DNA of 64,000 nucleotides from Lentzea alba (GTDB lineage Bacteria > Actinomycetota > Actinomycetes > Mycobacteriales > Pseudonocardiaceae), in the NCBI RefSeq assembly GCF_011067745.1, contig NZ_JAAMPJ010000004.1, forward strand, positions 496,001-560,000, in the 5' to 3' direction. Made by a program: the position numbers and the translations under genes. The notes below the pieces were generated by a model, which had not been told where the DNA came from, did no database searches, and saw only the letters and a list, made by a program, of their open reading frames with translations. This document shows, piece by piece, positions 46,048-56,566 of this stretch. Every line of letters starts with the position of its first letter. Positions within the stretch are counted from its first letter, which is position 1.

Positions 46048-46812
46048 TCAGCGTTCGCGCACGAACAGCGCTTGCGCGGTGGTGCCCACCGGGCCCTCGA
46101 CGTCGTGCACCACGCTGGTCGCGAGCCCCACCCCGTCCGGCCCGATGGTCGTGCGCGCGTCCATCCCGACCCACTCGCCGACCGGCTGGCGGTGCAGGTG
46201 GACGGTCAGGTCGGTGTTGATCGCGTACCACTTGCGGATGTCCACACGGGACGAAACGCCGCTGGCCGAGTCGACCACCGAGAACAGGCGTTCCAGCGGC
46301 GTGGGTTCGAAGCCGTCGACCACGGCTACGCGCGGACGGGCCCACACCTGGGCGTCGCCGGGCGTGAAGATGCCGCCTGACACCGAAAGCCACTCGACGG
46401 CGGCCAGATAGCCGCCGGACCAGTAGTCCGGGACCTCCATCGGTGTGGCGGTGGAAGGGGGTGCCATCGGGGAAGGATCGCCGCCGGCCACGGCTGTGGT
46501 GTCCGAGCCGACGATGTGCCACGCACGCGCGGTCAGCACGACGCGGCCGGCTGCGGAGAGGGTGGCCGACAGCAGTTCCACGGAGCGGCCGGGGCGTTCG
46601 ACCGAAGTGGACACCGTGAGGTCGGCCACCGGGACCGGGCCGAGGACCTCGAAGGTCACGCGGGACAGCGAGGAGCGGCCCGTGGCCAGCAGTGAGCGCA
46701 CCAGCAGGGCGGAGGGCGGACCCAGGTGCTGGCTGTCCGGGCCCCACGGGCCGACCGTGTGCGTGGTCGAGCGGAACGTGTCGTCGCCCAGCGGCAGGTA
46801 GAAGGCGCTCAT
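46048..46812 (-). CDS. Thioesterase-family (TesB-like) protein
   Basis: 254 aa, double hot-dog layout: N-terminal GPDSQHLGPPSALLVRSL and C-terminal NTDLTVHLHRQPVGEWVGMD, a pattern of acyl-CoA thioesterases. The ATG at 46812 overlaps the RecB-like stop, so the two are co-translated. Substrate unknown. Confidence 0.85.
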   Translation of the reverse strand: MSAFYLPLGDDTFRSTTHTVGPWGPDSQHLGPPSALLVRSLLATGRSSLSRVTFEVLGPVPVADLTVSTSVERPGRSVELLSATLSAAGRVVLTARAWHIVGSDTTAVAGGDPSPMAPPSTATPMEVPDYWSGGYLAAVEWLSVSGGIFTPGDAQVWARPRVAVVDGFEPTPLERLFSVVDSASGVSSRVDIRKWYAINTDLTVHLHRQPVGEWVGMDARTTIGPDGVGLATSVVHDVEGPVGTTAQALFVRER

Positions 46813-47657
46813 CAGTCGCGGTCCTGGAGGGGTTCGGTGTCGTCGGGCTCCGGCCAGCCGGGGTAGGGCGGTGGCGTGCCGTCGAAGGCCGGGCAGAAGG
46901 CCTTGTGGTCGCAGTAGTCGCACAGGCGGCTGGGGTTCGGGCGGAAGTCGCCGGTCGGGGCCGCGCGCATGATGGCCTGCCAGATGGCGTCCAGGGTGCG
47001 TTCGAAGCGGGAGAGCTCTGCCTCGTCCGGCGTGTAGGCGAGGGCCTGGCGGTCGGCCAGGTACATCAGGCGCAGCTGGCGGGGGACCACGCCGCGCAGC
47101 TTCCACAGCACCAGGGCGTAGAACTTCATTTGGAACAGTGCCTTGGCCTCGCCGATCTCGCGGGGCGCGGCGCCGGTTTTGTAGTCCACCACCCGGATTT
47201 CACCCGTCGGGGCCACGTCCACGCGATCGATGTAGCCGCGCAGCAGGACGCCGGAGGGGAGTTCGGACTCGACCAGGAGCTCGCGGGACTCGGGCTCCAG
47301 GCGCCTCGGGTCCTCGAGGCCGAAGTAGCCGTCCAGCAGCTTGGTGGCGGAGGCCAGCCATTCCGCCTCCTCGGCGCCGCCCGGCTCCTCGAACAGGGTG
47401 GCGAACTCCGGGCGTTCGGCCTTCACGCGTTCCCACGCGGGCTCGATCATCGTGCGGGCTCGGTCGGGCACCCGGTCGGCGGCGGGCAGGGCGAAGAGGT
47501 CTTCCAGCACCGCGTGCACCACCGTGCCGCGCACCTGCGCCTTGGTCGGCCTTTCCGGCAGCCGGTCGACCGCGCGGAAGCGGTAGAGCAGCGGGCACTG
47601 CTTGAAGTCCCCCGCCCTGGACGGCGACAGCGCGGGCCTGCGCAACGTGGTGCTCAT
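46812..47657 (-). CDS. RecB/Cas4-like exonuclease
   Basis: 281 aa from the ATG at 47657. PD-(D/E)XK nuclease: YIDRVDVAPTGEIRVVDYKTG contains the D and K pair (quoted in part), then Q-motif ALFQMKFYALVLW. C-terminal CDYCDHKAFCPAF, with an early C in DFKQCPLLYRFR, can bind an Fe-S cluster. Mycobacterial counterpart, which I recall as Rv2119, has the same position between hisG and trmI. Confidence 0.92.
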   Translation of the reverse strand: MSTTLRRPALSPSRAGDFKQCPLLYRFRAVDRLPERPTKAQVRGTVVHAVLEDLFALPAADRVPDRARTMIEPAWERVKAERPEFATLFEEPGGAEEAEWLASATKLLDGYFGLEDPRRLEPESRELLVESELPSGVLLRGYIDRVDVAPTGEIRVVDYKTGAAPREIGEAKALFQMKFYALVLWKLRGVVPRQLRLMYLADRQALAYTPDEAELSRFERTLDAIWQAIMRAAPTGDFRPNPSRLCDYCDHKAFCPAFDGTPPPYPGWPEPDDTEPLQDRD

Positions 47658-47712
47658 GGGTTCGACCCTAGGACAGGGGTCTGACAATTCCGTGTCCGCC
47701 CGCCGAGTACGG

Positions 47713-47787
47713 CCCCCGCGAGGTTGATGAGGGGAGCTTTCATCAACCTCAGGTTTGGGAAAGCTCCCCTCATCAACCTCGCGGGGG
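47713..47787. repeat. 28-bp perfect hairpin in a divergent promoter gap
   Basis: Arms 47713-47740 and 47760-47787 (CCCCCGCGAGGTTGATGAGG...) pair perfectly around a 19-nt loop that repeats ATCAACCTC. It lies between genes transcribed away from each other, so it is not a terminator for either. It resembles a REP-like element. Confidence 0.8.
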
Positions 47788-47818
47788 GCACCGAACCGCG
47801 AGATCACACCCACCGCTC

Positions 47819-47830
47819 TACAGTTCACCC
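47819..47830 (+). promoter_or_regulatory. Putative leaderless -10 box
   Basis: TACAGT (47819-47824) 6 nt before the GTG at 47831. No ribosome binding site. Supports this GTG as the start. Confidence 0.4.
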
Positions 47831-48949
47831 GTGGCCGCGCGGATCAGTGAGCGAGAGGGCGGCCTGCTGCTGTTCCGGGTGGCGGGCATCCCCGTGCTGC
47901 TCGCGCCGTCGTGGTGGATCGGTTCGGCGATCGTGGTGGCCTTCTACGCGCCGCTCGTCGACGACCTCGCCCCCGGCACGCCGCCCGCCATCGGGCTGCT
48001 CCTGGCGGCGCTCTTCGCGGTCTTCCTCGGGCTCAGCGTGCTGGCCCACGAGCTCGGTCACTGCGTCGCGGCGCTCCGGCTCGGCCTGCCGGTCCGCAGA
48101 CTGCGGCTGTTCCTGCTGGGCGGGCTGTCCGAGATCATGCGCACGCCCGGCAAGCCTTCTCACGAGGGCGTGGTCGCGGGCGCGGGTCCGGCGGTGTCCG
48201 TGCTGCTGGCCGTCGTCTTCGGCATCGGGGCGCTCGTGATGGAACCGGGCGACGTCGTGTGGGTGCTGGTCTTCCAGATCGCCGCCGCGAACGTCGCCGT
48301 CGCCGTCTTCAACCTGCTGCCGGGACTTCCGCTGGACGGCGGGCGCATCGTCAGAGCGGGCGTGTGGGCCGCGACCGGGCAACGCGCGACGGGTACGCGT
48401 GTGGCCGTGGTCGGCGGTTTCGCCGTTGCCATCGCACTGGTGGCGTGGTCGCTCTACGGCGTCGCGCAAGGCGCGGAAGACCGTTGGCTGCGGTTCGGCG
48501 TGTGCGTGCTGACGGCGTGGGTCGTCGTCGCCGGGGCGAGGAGTGAGCTCGCCAGCGAACGGCGCCGCACGTGGCCCGCGGGCGTCACCCTCAACGACCT
48601 CATCCGCCCGGTGCTCCAGCTGCCGGCGGAAAGTCCCGTGGCGGACGCGCTGAGCACGTCGGCGGGCCGGGGCGTGGTGCTGGTCAGGGCGGACGGCGTG
48701 GCGGCCGGGCTGCTCGACACCGAACTGGCCCGCGAACTCGCCGCGGCGAGCCCGTTCGCCCCCGCGGAGCAGGCCGCCGAGCCGATCCTGCCGGAGACCG
48801 TGCTGCTCGCCGACGAGCCTGGCGAGGAGATCGTGGAACGCGTCCAGGGCACCGCCGCGTGGCAGTTCCTGGTCGTCGACCTGGAGGGCCGGCCGGCCGG
48901 TGTGCTGCGCAGGGAGGACCTGCGTGCGGCCATTGAGAAGGGCGTTTGA
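47831..48949 (+). CDS. Site-2 protease family (M50) membrane metalloprotease
   Basis: 372 aa. Zinc motif H73-E74-x2-H77 (LAHELGHCVAA) in a hydrophobic helix, with LLPGLPLDGGRI near residue 165 supplying the third ligand. About six membrane helices followed by two CBS-like domains (about 250-372). It probably cuts a membrane-bound regulator. It ends 12 nt before trmI. Confidence 0.92.
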   Translation: MAARISEREGGLLLFRVAGIPVLLAPSWWIGSAIVVAFYAPLVDDLAPGTPPAIGLLLAALFAVFLGLSVLAHELGHCVAALRLGLPVRRLRLFLLGGLSEIMRTPGKPSHEGVVAGAGPAVSVLLAVVFGIGALVMEPGDVVWVLVFQIAAANVAVAVFNLLPGLPLDGGRIVRAGVWAATGQRATGTRVAVVGGFAVAIALVAWSLYGVAQGAEDRWLRFGVCVLTAWVVVAGARSELASERRRTWPAGVTLNDLIRPVLQLPAESPVADALSTSAGRGVVLVRADGVAAGLLDTELARELAAASPFAPAEQAAEPILPETVLLADEPGEEIVERVQGTAAWQFLVVDLEGRPAGVLRREDLRAAIEKGV

Positions 48950-49789
<840 letters not shown>

Positions 49790-49792
49790 ACC

Positions 49793-49823
49793 GGTGAGGG
49801 CCCCGTCCGGCGGGGCCCTCACC
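49793..49823. terminator. Bidirectional terminator
   Basis: A 13-bp stem GGTGAGGGCCCCG / CGGGGCCCTCACC with loop TCCGG between convergent stops at 49789 and 49826. Confidence 0.88.
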
Positions 49824-49825
49824 GC

Positions 49826-50629
49826 TCACTTGGTCGGTGTGCCGATGCTGTCGATGCCGCAGACCTTCCAGTCGCCGCCTTCCTTCGACAGCTTGTAGAC
49901 GATCTCGCCCGACTGGGCCTTGCCGGGGTTGTTCGGGTCGACGAGCCCGGTGAGCCGCTGCGTGAACGTGCCGCTGCTGCCCGAGGTCTTCACGTCGGCC
50001 ACGGTGGCCGTCGCGCCCGCCTGCGGGGCACTGGTCTTGGCCCTGAGCTTCGGGAACTCCGCGGCGCAGACGAACTCCTTGACGTCGTTCGGGTCGCTGC
50101 TGCCCGCCTTCATGCCCTTGAGGACCACGTCGCTGAACTTCTTCGCGACCTCCTCGGCGCCGCGGTCACCGCTGCCGCTCTTGGTGCTGCCCGGTGCGGT
50201 CGTCTTGGTGCTCTGCGGCTGTGAGGCGTCGCCGGGTGGCTCGGTGGTGTTCGACGACGCCGTGTTGGTGCTGTTCGAGTCGTTGCCGGAGAACACCAGG
50301 ACAGCCGTCACACCGCCGCCCACGAGCACCAGCACGCCGAGGACGACGCCGATGATCAGGCCGGTGTTGCTCTTCTTCGGCGGCGGGGGACCGCCGAACC
50401 CGCCGGGCTGGCCGTACTGCGGCTGCTGGCCGTAAGGACCGGGCTGGCCGGGCTGGCCGTAGCCCTGCTGCGGGAAGCCACCGCTCTGCGGTCCCGGCTG
50501 GCCGTACGGGCCCGGCTGGGGCTGGCCGTAAGGGCCGCCGGGCGGCGGCTGCTGGCCGTATCCCGGCTGTGGCTGGCCGTACCCCGGCTGCTGGCCGTAC
50601 GGGCCGGGCTGCTGCGGTGGATAGGTCAT
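49826..50629 (-). CDS. PGQ-rich single-pass membrane protein, copy B
   Basis: 267 aa from the ATG at 50629 (MTYPPQQPGPYGQ), 4 nt after GGGGGAA. N-terminal about 85 residues are Pro/Gly/Gln/Tyr repeats, then KKSNTGLIIGVVLGVLVLVGG (one helix, in part), a Ser/Thr linker and a DUF4878-like extracellular alpha/beta domain. Paralogue of the adjacent gene. Function unknown. Confidence 0.85.
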   Translation of the reverse strand: MTYPPQQPGPYGQQPGYGQPQPGYGQQPPPGGPYGQPQPGPYGQPGPQSGGFPQQGYGQPGQPGPYGQQPQYGQPGGFGGPPPPKKSNTGLIIGVVLGVLVLVGGGVTAVLVFSGNDSNSTNTASSNTTEPPGDASQPQSTKTTAPGSTKSGSGDRGAEEVAKKFSDVVLKGMKAGSSDPNDVKEFVCAAEFPKLRAKTSAPQAGATATVADVKTSGSSGTFTQRLTGLVDPNNPGKAQSGEIVYKLSKEGGDWKVCGIDSIGTPTK

Positions 50630-50731
50630 CGAAATTCCCCCGATGCTGCTGAAACTGATCTTCTCGCTGGGCAATTGTGGTGGATCACAAAGGGCCCCGC
50701 CGAATCGGCAGGGCCCTCCGCGCGGGTCAGC

Positions 50732-51601
50732 TCACCTGGTCGGTTGAAAGTCCGGCAGCTTCAGGTCCTTGGCCAGCGTGCAGAACTTCCAGTCGCCCGA
50801 TTCCTTCTTGAACTTCACGGTCGTGTCGAAGTTCTTGGTCTCGGTGCCCAGCGTCACGCTGGTCGAGACGGAGACGTCCGCGGTGTCGCCGGTGACCTTC
50901 ACGTCCTTGACGTTGATCTTGGGCGGGGGCATCTTCTTGAGCTCCTCGGCCAGCTTGCGCTGCTCCGGCGTGAGCTTCTTCTCCGCCTCCTCGGCCTCCT
51001 TGAGGGCCGCCGAGCAGGCCATCGACTTGGCCTTGCTCTCGTTCTTGGCGGCGCTCGCGGCGTAGTACTCCTCGGCGACCTTCTTCACGTCGGCCGCCTC
51101 GTCACCACCGCCGGCGTTGCTGTTGCCGCTGTTCGAGTCGGGCGACGAGCTGTTCGAGCTGTTCGAGTCGTTGCCGGAGAACACGACCGCGGCCGTGATG
51201 CCACCACCGACGAGCACCAGCACGCCGATGACGACGCCGATGATCAGGCCGGTGTTGCCCTTCTTGGGCGGCGGCGGACCGCCGAACCCACCGGGCTGGC
51301 CGTACTGCGGCTGCTGGCCGTAAGGACCGGGCTGACCGGGCTGGCCGTAGCCCTGCTGCGGGAAGCCACCGCTCTGCGGGCCCTGCTGGCCGAACGGGTC
51401 CTGCTGCGGCTGGCCGTACGGACCCGGCTGCTGGCCGTAACCGGGTGGCGGCTGCTGGCCGTATCCGGGCTGCGGCTGCTGGCCGTGACCCGGCTGCGGC
51501 TGCTGGCCGTAACCCGGCTGCTGCGGCGGCTGCTGCCCGTACGGCCCACCGGGCTGCGGCTGCTGCCCGTAGGGACCGGGCTGCTGCGGCGGGTAGGTCA
51601 T
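50732..51601 (-). CDS. PGQ-rich single-pass membrane protein, copy A
   Basis: 289 aa. Same plan as the neighbour: low-complexity PQPGYGQQ repeats (1-110), membrane helix NTGLIIGVVIGVLVLVGGG, then an extracellular domain with a Lys/Glu-rich helix and NFDTTVKFKKESGDWKFC. Both genes share the start MTYPPQQPGPYGQ and the upstream CGGGGGAATTTCG or CGGGGGAGTTTCG box, indicating duplication that included the translation signal. Confidence 0.85.
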   Translation of the reverse strand: MTYPPQQPGPYGQQPQPGGPYGQQPPQQPGYGQQPQPGHGQQPQPGYGQQPPPGYGQQPGPYGQPQQDPFGQQGPQSGGFPQQGYGQPGQPGPYGQQPQYGQPGGFGGPPPPKKGNTGLIIGVVIGVLVLVGGGITAAVVFSGNDSNSSNSSSPDSNSGNSNAGGGDEAADVKKVAEEYYAASAAKNESKAKSMACSAALKEAEEAEKKLTPEQRKLAEELKKMPPPKINVKDVKVTGDTADVSVSTSVTLGTETKNFDTTVKFKKESGDWKFCTLAKDLKLPDFQPTR

Positions 51602-52315
51602 CGAAACTCCCCCGATGCGGATGAGGTGATCTTTTCGGTGGACATTGTGGTACTTCGCGGACTAACGCGCGGCCGAATGAAACCTATCGACCCGCATGAG
51701 TGGTCATGCACACGCGTGCGGTGCCCGTCTGGCCGCGAGAAGGCCGTGTCTGATAACGATTGTGGCAACTCCACCGGGAATCGAGCGCGATGCACTGCGC
51801 TGTCGGGGTGGTGCGCCGGTCGCGCAGGCGAAACCACCCGGTTGGCCGCACGTTCTCCGGTCCTGCTGGAGTCGTGGCTGAGCGGGTCCTCCGACGAGAG
51901 CGAACGGGGTGGGTAGCGGTGCGTGACCACCGATCGGACCAGCCAGTGGTCCACCTGGTGGGACGACGGCGGGTTCGTGCCCGTCGCCGGGCCGTGAGCC
52001 GCACCGGGCGTGTTCAAGGTCGTCCGAGGGTGGTCGCGGAGCGTGGGGACGGGGCGCCGTGCCAGGTGCTCCCATGACCCTCTCCTCGGACTTCTCGCAG
52101 GTCGGCTGGCGTGTCGCAGGGCGAAACGCCAGTAGAGGTTTCTGGGACGCACCGTAGCGGTCGGGCGGTCGAACCGGACACCGGGATGGAGCAGTTGACC
52201 TCTGTTGGAGGCCGGACCGTTGCGTCACACGAGCGAAGATGATGTTGTGAGTACACGATTTTGTCGGTGATCGCCGGTACCGTAATCGGTACGAACACGG
52301 GAGGAGGGTGCCGAC
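51602..52315. other. 714-nt gap before arc
   Basis: No convincing gene. Open frames in it have Arg/Pro-rich shadow composition. It should carry the promoter of the PGQ-protein pair at its left end and of arc at its right end (palindrome at 52277-52292). I see no clear -10/-35 pair. Confidence 0.55.
52277..52292. promoter_or_regulatory. Palindrome GTACCG-TAAT-CGGTAC
   Basis: Perfect 6-bp arms 24 nt before the arc ATG. Either an operator or a leader structure; it overlaps the only AT-containing -10-like TAAT. Confidence 0.35.
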
Positions 52316-54112
52316 ATGCAGCACGGTCATCCCGGCAGCCAACCCGATGAGGGTGGCGAGCTGAACCAGGGCAACAATTCTGCTGAGCTGACAGCGCAGA
52401 TCAGGTTCCTCGAGGACGAGATCGCGTCGCTGCGTCGCAAGCTGACCGAGTCGCCGCGGCACACGCGGTTGCTCGAGCAGCGCTTGGCTGAGGCGACAGA
52501 GCGCGTCAGCCAGCTGACCGAGCGAAACACGAAGCTCATAGACACCCTCCGCGAAGCACGAAGCCAGCTGCTCGCGCTGCGTGAGGAGGTCGACCGGCTG
52601 GCCCAGCCACCCAGCGGGTACGGCGTCTTCATGGCGCGGTTCGACGACGGGACGGTCGACGTCTTCACGTCCGGCCGCCGGATGCGGGTCGCCGTGTCTC
52701 CGGCGGTCGAGCCGGAGAAGATCGCCTACGGCCAGTCCGTCCGCCTCAACGAGGCGCTGACGGTCGTCGAAGCCGGTGGTTTCGAGCGGTCGGGTGAGGT
52801 CTGCGCACTGCGGGAGGTGCTCACCGAGGACGGTGAGGACACCATCGCCCGCGCGCTGGTCGTCGGCCACGCGGACGAGGAGAGGGTGGTCTGGCTCGCC
52901 CAGCCGCTGCTCGACTCGCCGCTCAAGCCCGGCGACTCGCTGCTGGTCGACTCGAAGGCGGGTTTCGCCTACGAACGGGTCCCCAAGGCCGAGGTCGAGG
53001 ACCTCGTGCTCGAGGAGGTCCCGGACATCGACTACAGCGACATCGGCGGCCTGTCCCGGCAGATCGAGCAGATCCGCGACGCCGTGGAACTGCCCTTCCT
53101 GCACGCGGACCTCTTCCGCGAGTACGAGCTGCGCCCGCCCAAGGGCGTGCTGCTCTACGGCCCTCCCGGCTGCGGCAAGACGCTCATCGCCAAGGCGGTG
53201 GCGAACTCGCTGGCCAAGAAGGTGCGGGAGATCCGCGGCGAGACCGACAAGCAGGCCAAGTCCTACTTCCTCAACATCAAGGGCCCCGAGCTCCTCAACA
53301 AGTTCGTCGGTGAGACCGAGCGGCACATCCGCCTGATCTTCCAGCGAGCGCGTGAGAAGGCGTCCGAGGGCACCCCGGTGATCGTGTTCTTCGACGAGAT
53401 GGACTCGATCTTCCGCACCCGCGGTTCCGGTGTGTCGTCCGACGTCGAGACGACGATCGTGCCCCAGCTGCTCTCGGAGATCGACGGCGTCGAGGGCCTG
53501 GAGAACGTCATCGTCATCGGCGCCTCCAACCGCGAGGACATGATCGACCCGGCGATCCTCCGCCCCGGCCGACTCGACGTGAAGATCAAGATCGAGCGAC
53601 CGGACGCCGAGGGCGCGAAGGACATCTTCAACAAGTACCTGACGCCCAACCTCCCGCTGCACGCCGACGACCTCGCCGAGTTCGGCGGGGACCCGAAGGC
53701 CTGCATCGAGGGCATGGTGCAGCACACCGTGGAGCGCATGTACGAGGAGTCCGAGGAGAACCGCTTCCTGGAGGTCACCTACGCCAACGGTGACAAGGAG
53801 GTCCTGTACTTCCGGGACTTCAACTCCGGCGCGATGATCCAGAACATCGTCGACAGGGCCAAGAAGGCGGCGATCAAGTCGCTGCTCGACACCAAGCAGC
53901 CCGGCCTCTCGGTCCGGCACCTGCAGGCCGCCATCGTCGACGAGTTCGCCGAGAACGAGGACCTGCCGAACACGACGAACCCGGACGACTGGGCACGCAT
54001 CTCGGGCAAGAAGGGCGAGCGGATCGTCTACATCCGCACGCTCGTCACCGGGAAGAACCAGGAGACGGGCCGCGCGATCGACACGGCCACGAACACCGGC
54101 ACGTACCTGTAG
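52316..54112 (+). CDS. arc: Proteasome-associated ATPase (Arc/Mpa)
   Basis: 598 aa. N-terminal coiled coil (about 20-95), two OB folds (100-240), AAA domain with Walker A GPPGCGKT (282-289), Walker [10 protein letters not shown] (about 363) and arginine-finger region. C-terminal end TGTYL provides the near-HbYX Tyr-Leu that docks on the 20S core. It unfolds pupylated proteins. Start set by GGAGGAG 9 nt upstream. No dop, pup or prcBA follows within the window. Confidence 0.97.
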   Translation: MQHGHPGSQPDEGGELNQGNNSAELTAQIRFLEDEIASLRRKLTESPRHTRLLEQRLAEATERVSQLTERNTKLIDTLREARSQLLALREEVDRLAQPPSGYGVFMARFDDGTVDVFTSGRRMRVAVSPAVEPEKIAYGQSVRLNEALTVVEAGGFERSGEVCALREVLTEDGEDTIARALVVGHADEERVVWLAQPLLDSPLKPGDSLLVDSKAGFAYERVPKAEVEDLVLEEVPDIDYSDIGGLSRQIEQIRDAVELPFLHADLFREYELRPPKGVLLYGPPGCGKTLIAKAVANSLAKKVREIRGETDKQAKSYFLNIKGPELLNKFVGETERHIRLIFQRAREKASEGTPVIVFFDEMDSIFRTRGSGVSSDVETTIVPQLLSEIDGVEGLENVIVIGASNREDMIDPAILRPGRLDVKIKIERPDAEGAKDIFNKYLTPNLPLHADDLAEFGGDPKACIEGMVQHTVERMYEESEENRFLEVTYANGDKEVLYFRDFNSGAMIQNIVDRAKKAAIKSLLDTKQPGLSVRHLQAAIVDEFAENEDLPNTTNPDDWARISGKKGERIVYIRTLVTGKNQETGRAIDTATNTGTYL

Positions 54113-54124
54113 TCCTGCTTTTGA

Positions 54125-54175
54125 CGATGAAGGGACCCTTCATCCACCTGACGTGGATGAAGGGTCCCTTCATCG
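54125..54175. terminator. 23-bp perfect hairpin terminator after arc
   Basis: Arms 54125-54147 and 54153-54175 with loop CTGAC, followed by TTTT at 54176-54179. Between convergent stops. Same design as 28325-28373. Confidence 0.9.
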
Positions 54176-54178
54176 TTT

Positions 54179-56566
54179 TCAGGTGACTCGGAGGGCGAAC
54201 GCCGCGACCTGCTCGCGGGTCTCGGCGTCCACCGCCACCACGCGGCTGTCGTGGTCGATCAGCGTGACCAGCCCCGCGTGCCAGCGGATGTCGTGCAGCA
54301 CCGCGGTCGTCCGCGCCACGAGGCCCTTCGGGGTGTAGACCTCCAGGCACTCCTGCCCCTCCACGTACGAGGCGTCGCCGTCCACGATGCCGATGGACTG
54401 GGCACCGGAGGGCATCAGCGTCCGTCGCCCCGGGACGTCACGGCTCATCCAACGGCCGCGTCGGCGCAGCGTGAGGTCCGGCAGGTCCCATCGCCACAGA
54501 TCGAGCTGGTCGTCGCCGGGCTTCTCGAACATCACCGCGAGGCTGTGCTCGTTGCGGGCGATGCTGAACACCCGCGCGTCGCGGTCCAGCTCCCGCCACA
54601 CCACCGTCGGCCGGTCCCTGCGCACGTCCAGGAACTCCAGGCCGTCCGGTCCCACCACGACCGCGATGCCGCCGTCGAACGAGCCGACGAACGTGCGGTG
54701 GGCGAGCGTGGTCCAGTGGCGGACCTTGCGGGAGGCCAGGTCGAGGTGGTGGACCTCGCAGACGGCGCCGCGCCGGCCCACCAGCAGCGCCGACCCGCCG
54801 TGGTCGGCGATCACGATCTGGTGCGCGGGCACGTCCCACCGCGCACGGGTGCGGCCGTCCGCGGTGACCAGCCGCGTGCCCTGGTCGCCCAGCGCCACCA
54901 GGACCGCGCCGCCGCGCAACGCCACCGCGTCGCGGACCACCAGCTGGGCCGGCAACGCGGGGAAGGCGAGGTCCGGCACGTCCCGGTGGGGTTTCGGGAC
55001 CTTGGGCAGATCGGCGGCGAGCAACGGGTCGGCCACCTTCGTCAACGCCGGTGGCGCCGCGGTGCCGTCGCGCACGAACGCCCTGGTGGCCGCGCTGCCG
55101 AGCTCCCGGTCACCGCCCTTCAGCGCGAGCCAGGCGTCGACGAAGTGCTGGCGGGACCCGGCGAGCTGAGGGTCGTCGCTGTCGAGCAGGGCGAGCGCCG
55201 CGGTGTGCGTGCGGGGGGACGGCCAGCCGACGACGAGGTGGGCGAACAGCGTGCTGCTCGCCGGGCCGCCGAGGGCCATGCCGGCCTGGATGCTGACCAT
55301 CGCCAGCGGCCGGGTGGTGTCGTCGGGCCAGGCCGCCGCGACCGCGCCGAGGTGGTCGCCGGCCGCCTGCCGCTCGCGCACCCACTCCGCGCGCAGCTCA
55401 CGTCCCTCCTCGGCGGAGAGCCGGGCGATGGCGGCGGAGAACGCACCGCGCAGCCGTGCCACGTCGATCGCGCGCTCCTTGTTCCCGGCGCGCATCCAGA
55501 GCCGCACCACGAGGTCCGGGTCGAGGCGGAGGCCGTCGGCGAGCTCGGCGGCGTCGGTCCACCTGCCGAGCCGTTCGTACATCGCCACGGCCGCGGCGGG
55601 GTCGCCGAGCAGGTCGGCGTGCACGAACGCGGCCTCGTCGTGGCGCCCGAGCCGTTCCAGCTCCTCCGCGGCGGTTCGGTAGAGGCTCTGGAGGTGCTGC
55701 TGGACCTCAGGCCCGTAGTACGGCCCGGCACCCGGTCCGAGGGCGGTGTTCGGCCGCAGCGCCCCGGTGCGCCGCTGCGGCACCCGCAGGCTCAGCCGGC
55801 CCTCACCGTCCTGGCCGATGCCGATCGCGTCACGCAGCGCGTTGTGCCAGTCCCTGCGCTCGAACAGTTCCGTGAGCCTGCGCAGGTACCTGTCGTGCTT
55901 CGAGCGCACCAGTCCGCGCAACGGCGTGCGCATCACCAGCCGCACCCAGAAGTTCGGCGGTTCGGCGGCCGCGGTGGCTGCGGTGGCCGTGCCCTCGGTG
56001 CTGGCCAACGTCTTCACCAGGGCGGTGACGCCGACGACGAACGCGATCAACAGCATCGGTTTGCCGCGGTCCGGGGCCAGTGCGAAGAGCACGAGCGGCA
56101 CCACGGCGAAGACGCCGAGGGAGAGCATGACGACGGTGGCCGTGCCGAGGGCCAGCCGGACGTCACCGCCGGTGAGCTTCCCGACGTGCTTGGAGGGCGC
56201 GCCGATGCCACCGCGGAACCTCAGCCGGGGTGTCTCGGGGACGGTCGACTCGACGAGAACCGGCGCCGGCTCGTCGTCGGCGGGGGTGAGCTCGTGCCGG
56301 GTGAGGCCGCTCGTGTCCGTCCACTGTGCACAGTCGAGCGGCTGGAGGCCGTCGGGCACCTCGGTGAGGGGCAGGCCGGGTGCTCGTTCGGCGCGGACCT
56401 CCACCGGCTCGGCGAGCGCGACGAGCCACGATCCCGTTGGCGTCAGGTAGATGCGGGCGCCGGGCTGCCACAGGTCGAGGACGCGGGCGCGGGCCTCGGT
56501 CTCGCCGATGACGCCGACGTCGATGACGAACGCCTTGGCGGTGACGGTGCCGCGGAACGTGGTCAC
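54179..56566 (-). CDS. bpX6-type beta-propeller protein of a MoxR-vWA-bpX system
   Basis: 795 aa. The N-terminal region (FRGTVTAKAFVIDVGVIGET...) fits the bpX6 domain as I recall it. Two membrane helices lie about 150-195, TPR-like helices about 270-500, and a WD-like beta-propeller about 520-790. Fourth gene of the operon; 4-nt overlap with the upstream one. It likely senses or presents a signal to the MoxR ATPase. Domain names are from memory and unchecked. Confidence 0.7.
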   Translation of the reverse strand: MTTFRGTVTAKAFVIDVGVIGETEARARVLDLWQPGARIYLTPTGSWLVALAEPVEVRAERAPGLPLTEVPDGLQPLDCAQWTDTSGLTRHELTPADDEPAPVLVESTVPETPRLRFRGGIGAPSKHVGKLTGGDVRLALGTATVVMLSLGVFAVVPLVLFALAPDRGKPMLLIAFVVGVTALVKTLASTEGTATAATAAAEPPNFWVRLVMRTPLRGLVRSKHDRYLRRLTELFERRDWHNALRDAIGIGQDGEGRLSLRVPQRRTGALRPNTALGPGAGPYYGPEVQQHLQSLYRTAAEELERLGRHDEAAFVHADLLGDPAAAVAMYERLGRWTDAAELADGLRLDPDLVVRLWMRAGNKERAIDVARLRGAFSAAIARLSAEEGRELRAEWVRERQAAGDHLGAVAAAWPDDTTRPLAMVSIQAGMALGGPASSTLFAHLVVGWPSPRTHTAALALLDSDDPQLAGSRQHFVDAWLALKGGDRELGSAATRAFVRDGTAAPPALTKVADPLLAADLPKVPKPHRDVPDLAFPALPAQLVVRDAVALRGGAVLVALGDQGTRLVTADGRTRARWDVPAHQIVIADHGGSALLVGRRGAVCEVHHLDLASRKVRHWTTLAHRTFVGSFDGGIAVVVGPDGLEFLDVRRDRPTVVWRELDRDARVFSIARNEHSLAVMFEKPGDDQLDLWRWDLPDLTLRRRGRWMSRDVPGRRTLMPSGAQSIGIVDGDASYVEGQECLEVYTPKGLVARTTAVLHDIRWHAGLVTLIDHDSRVVAVDAETREQVAAFALRVT

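Noticed and set aside
51704-53920. 738-aa minus frame opposite arc and its upstream gap
   Set aside because: Antisense to arc motifs; composition is shadow-like in the upstream gap too.
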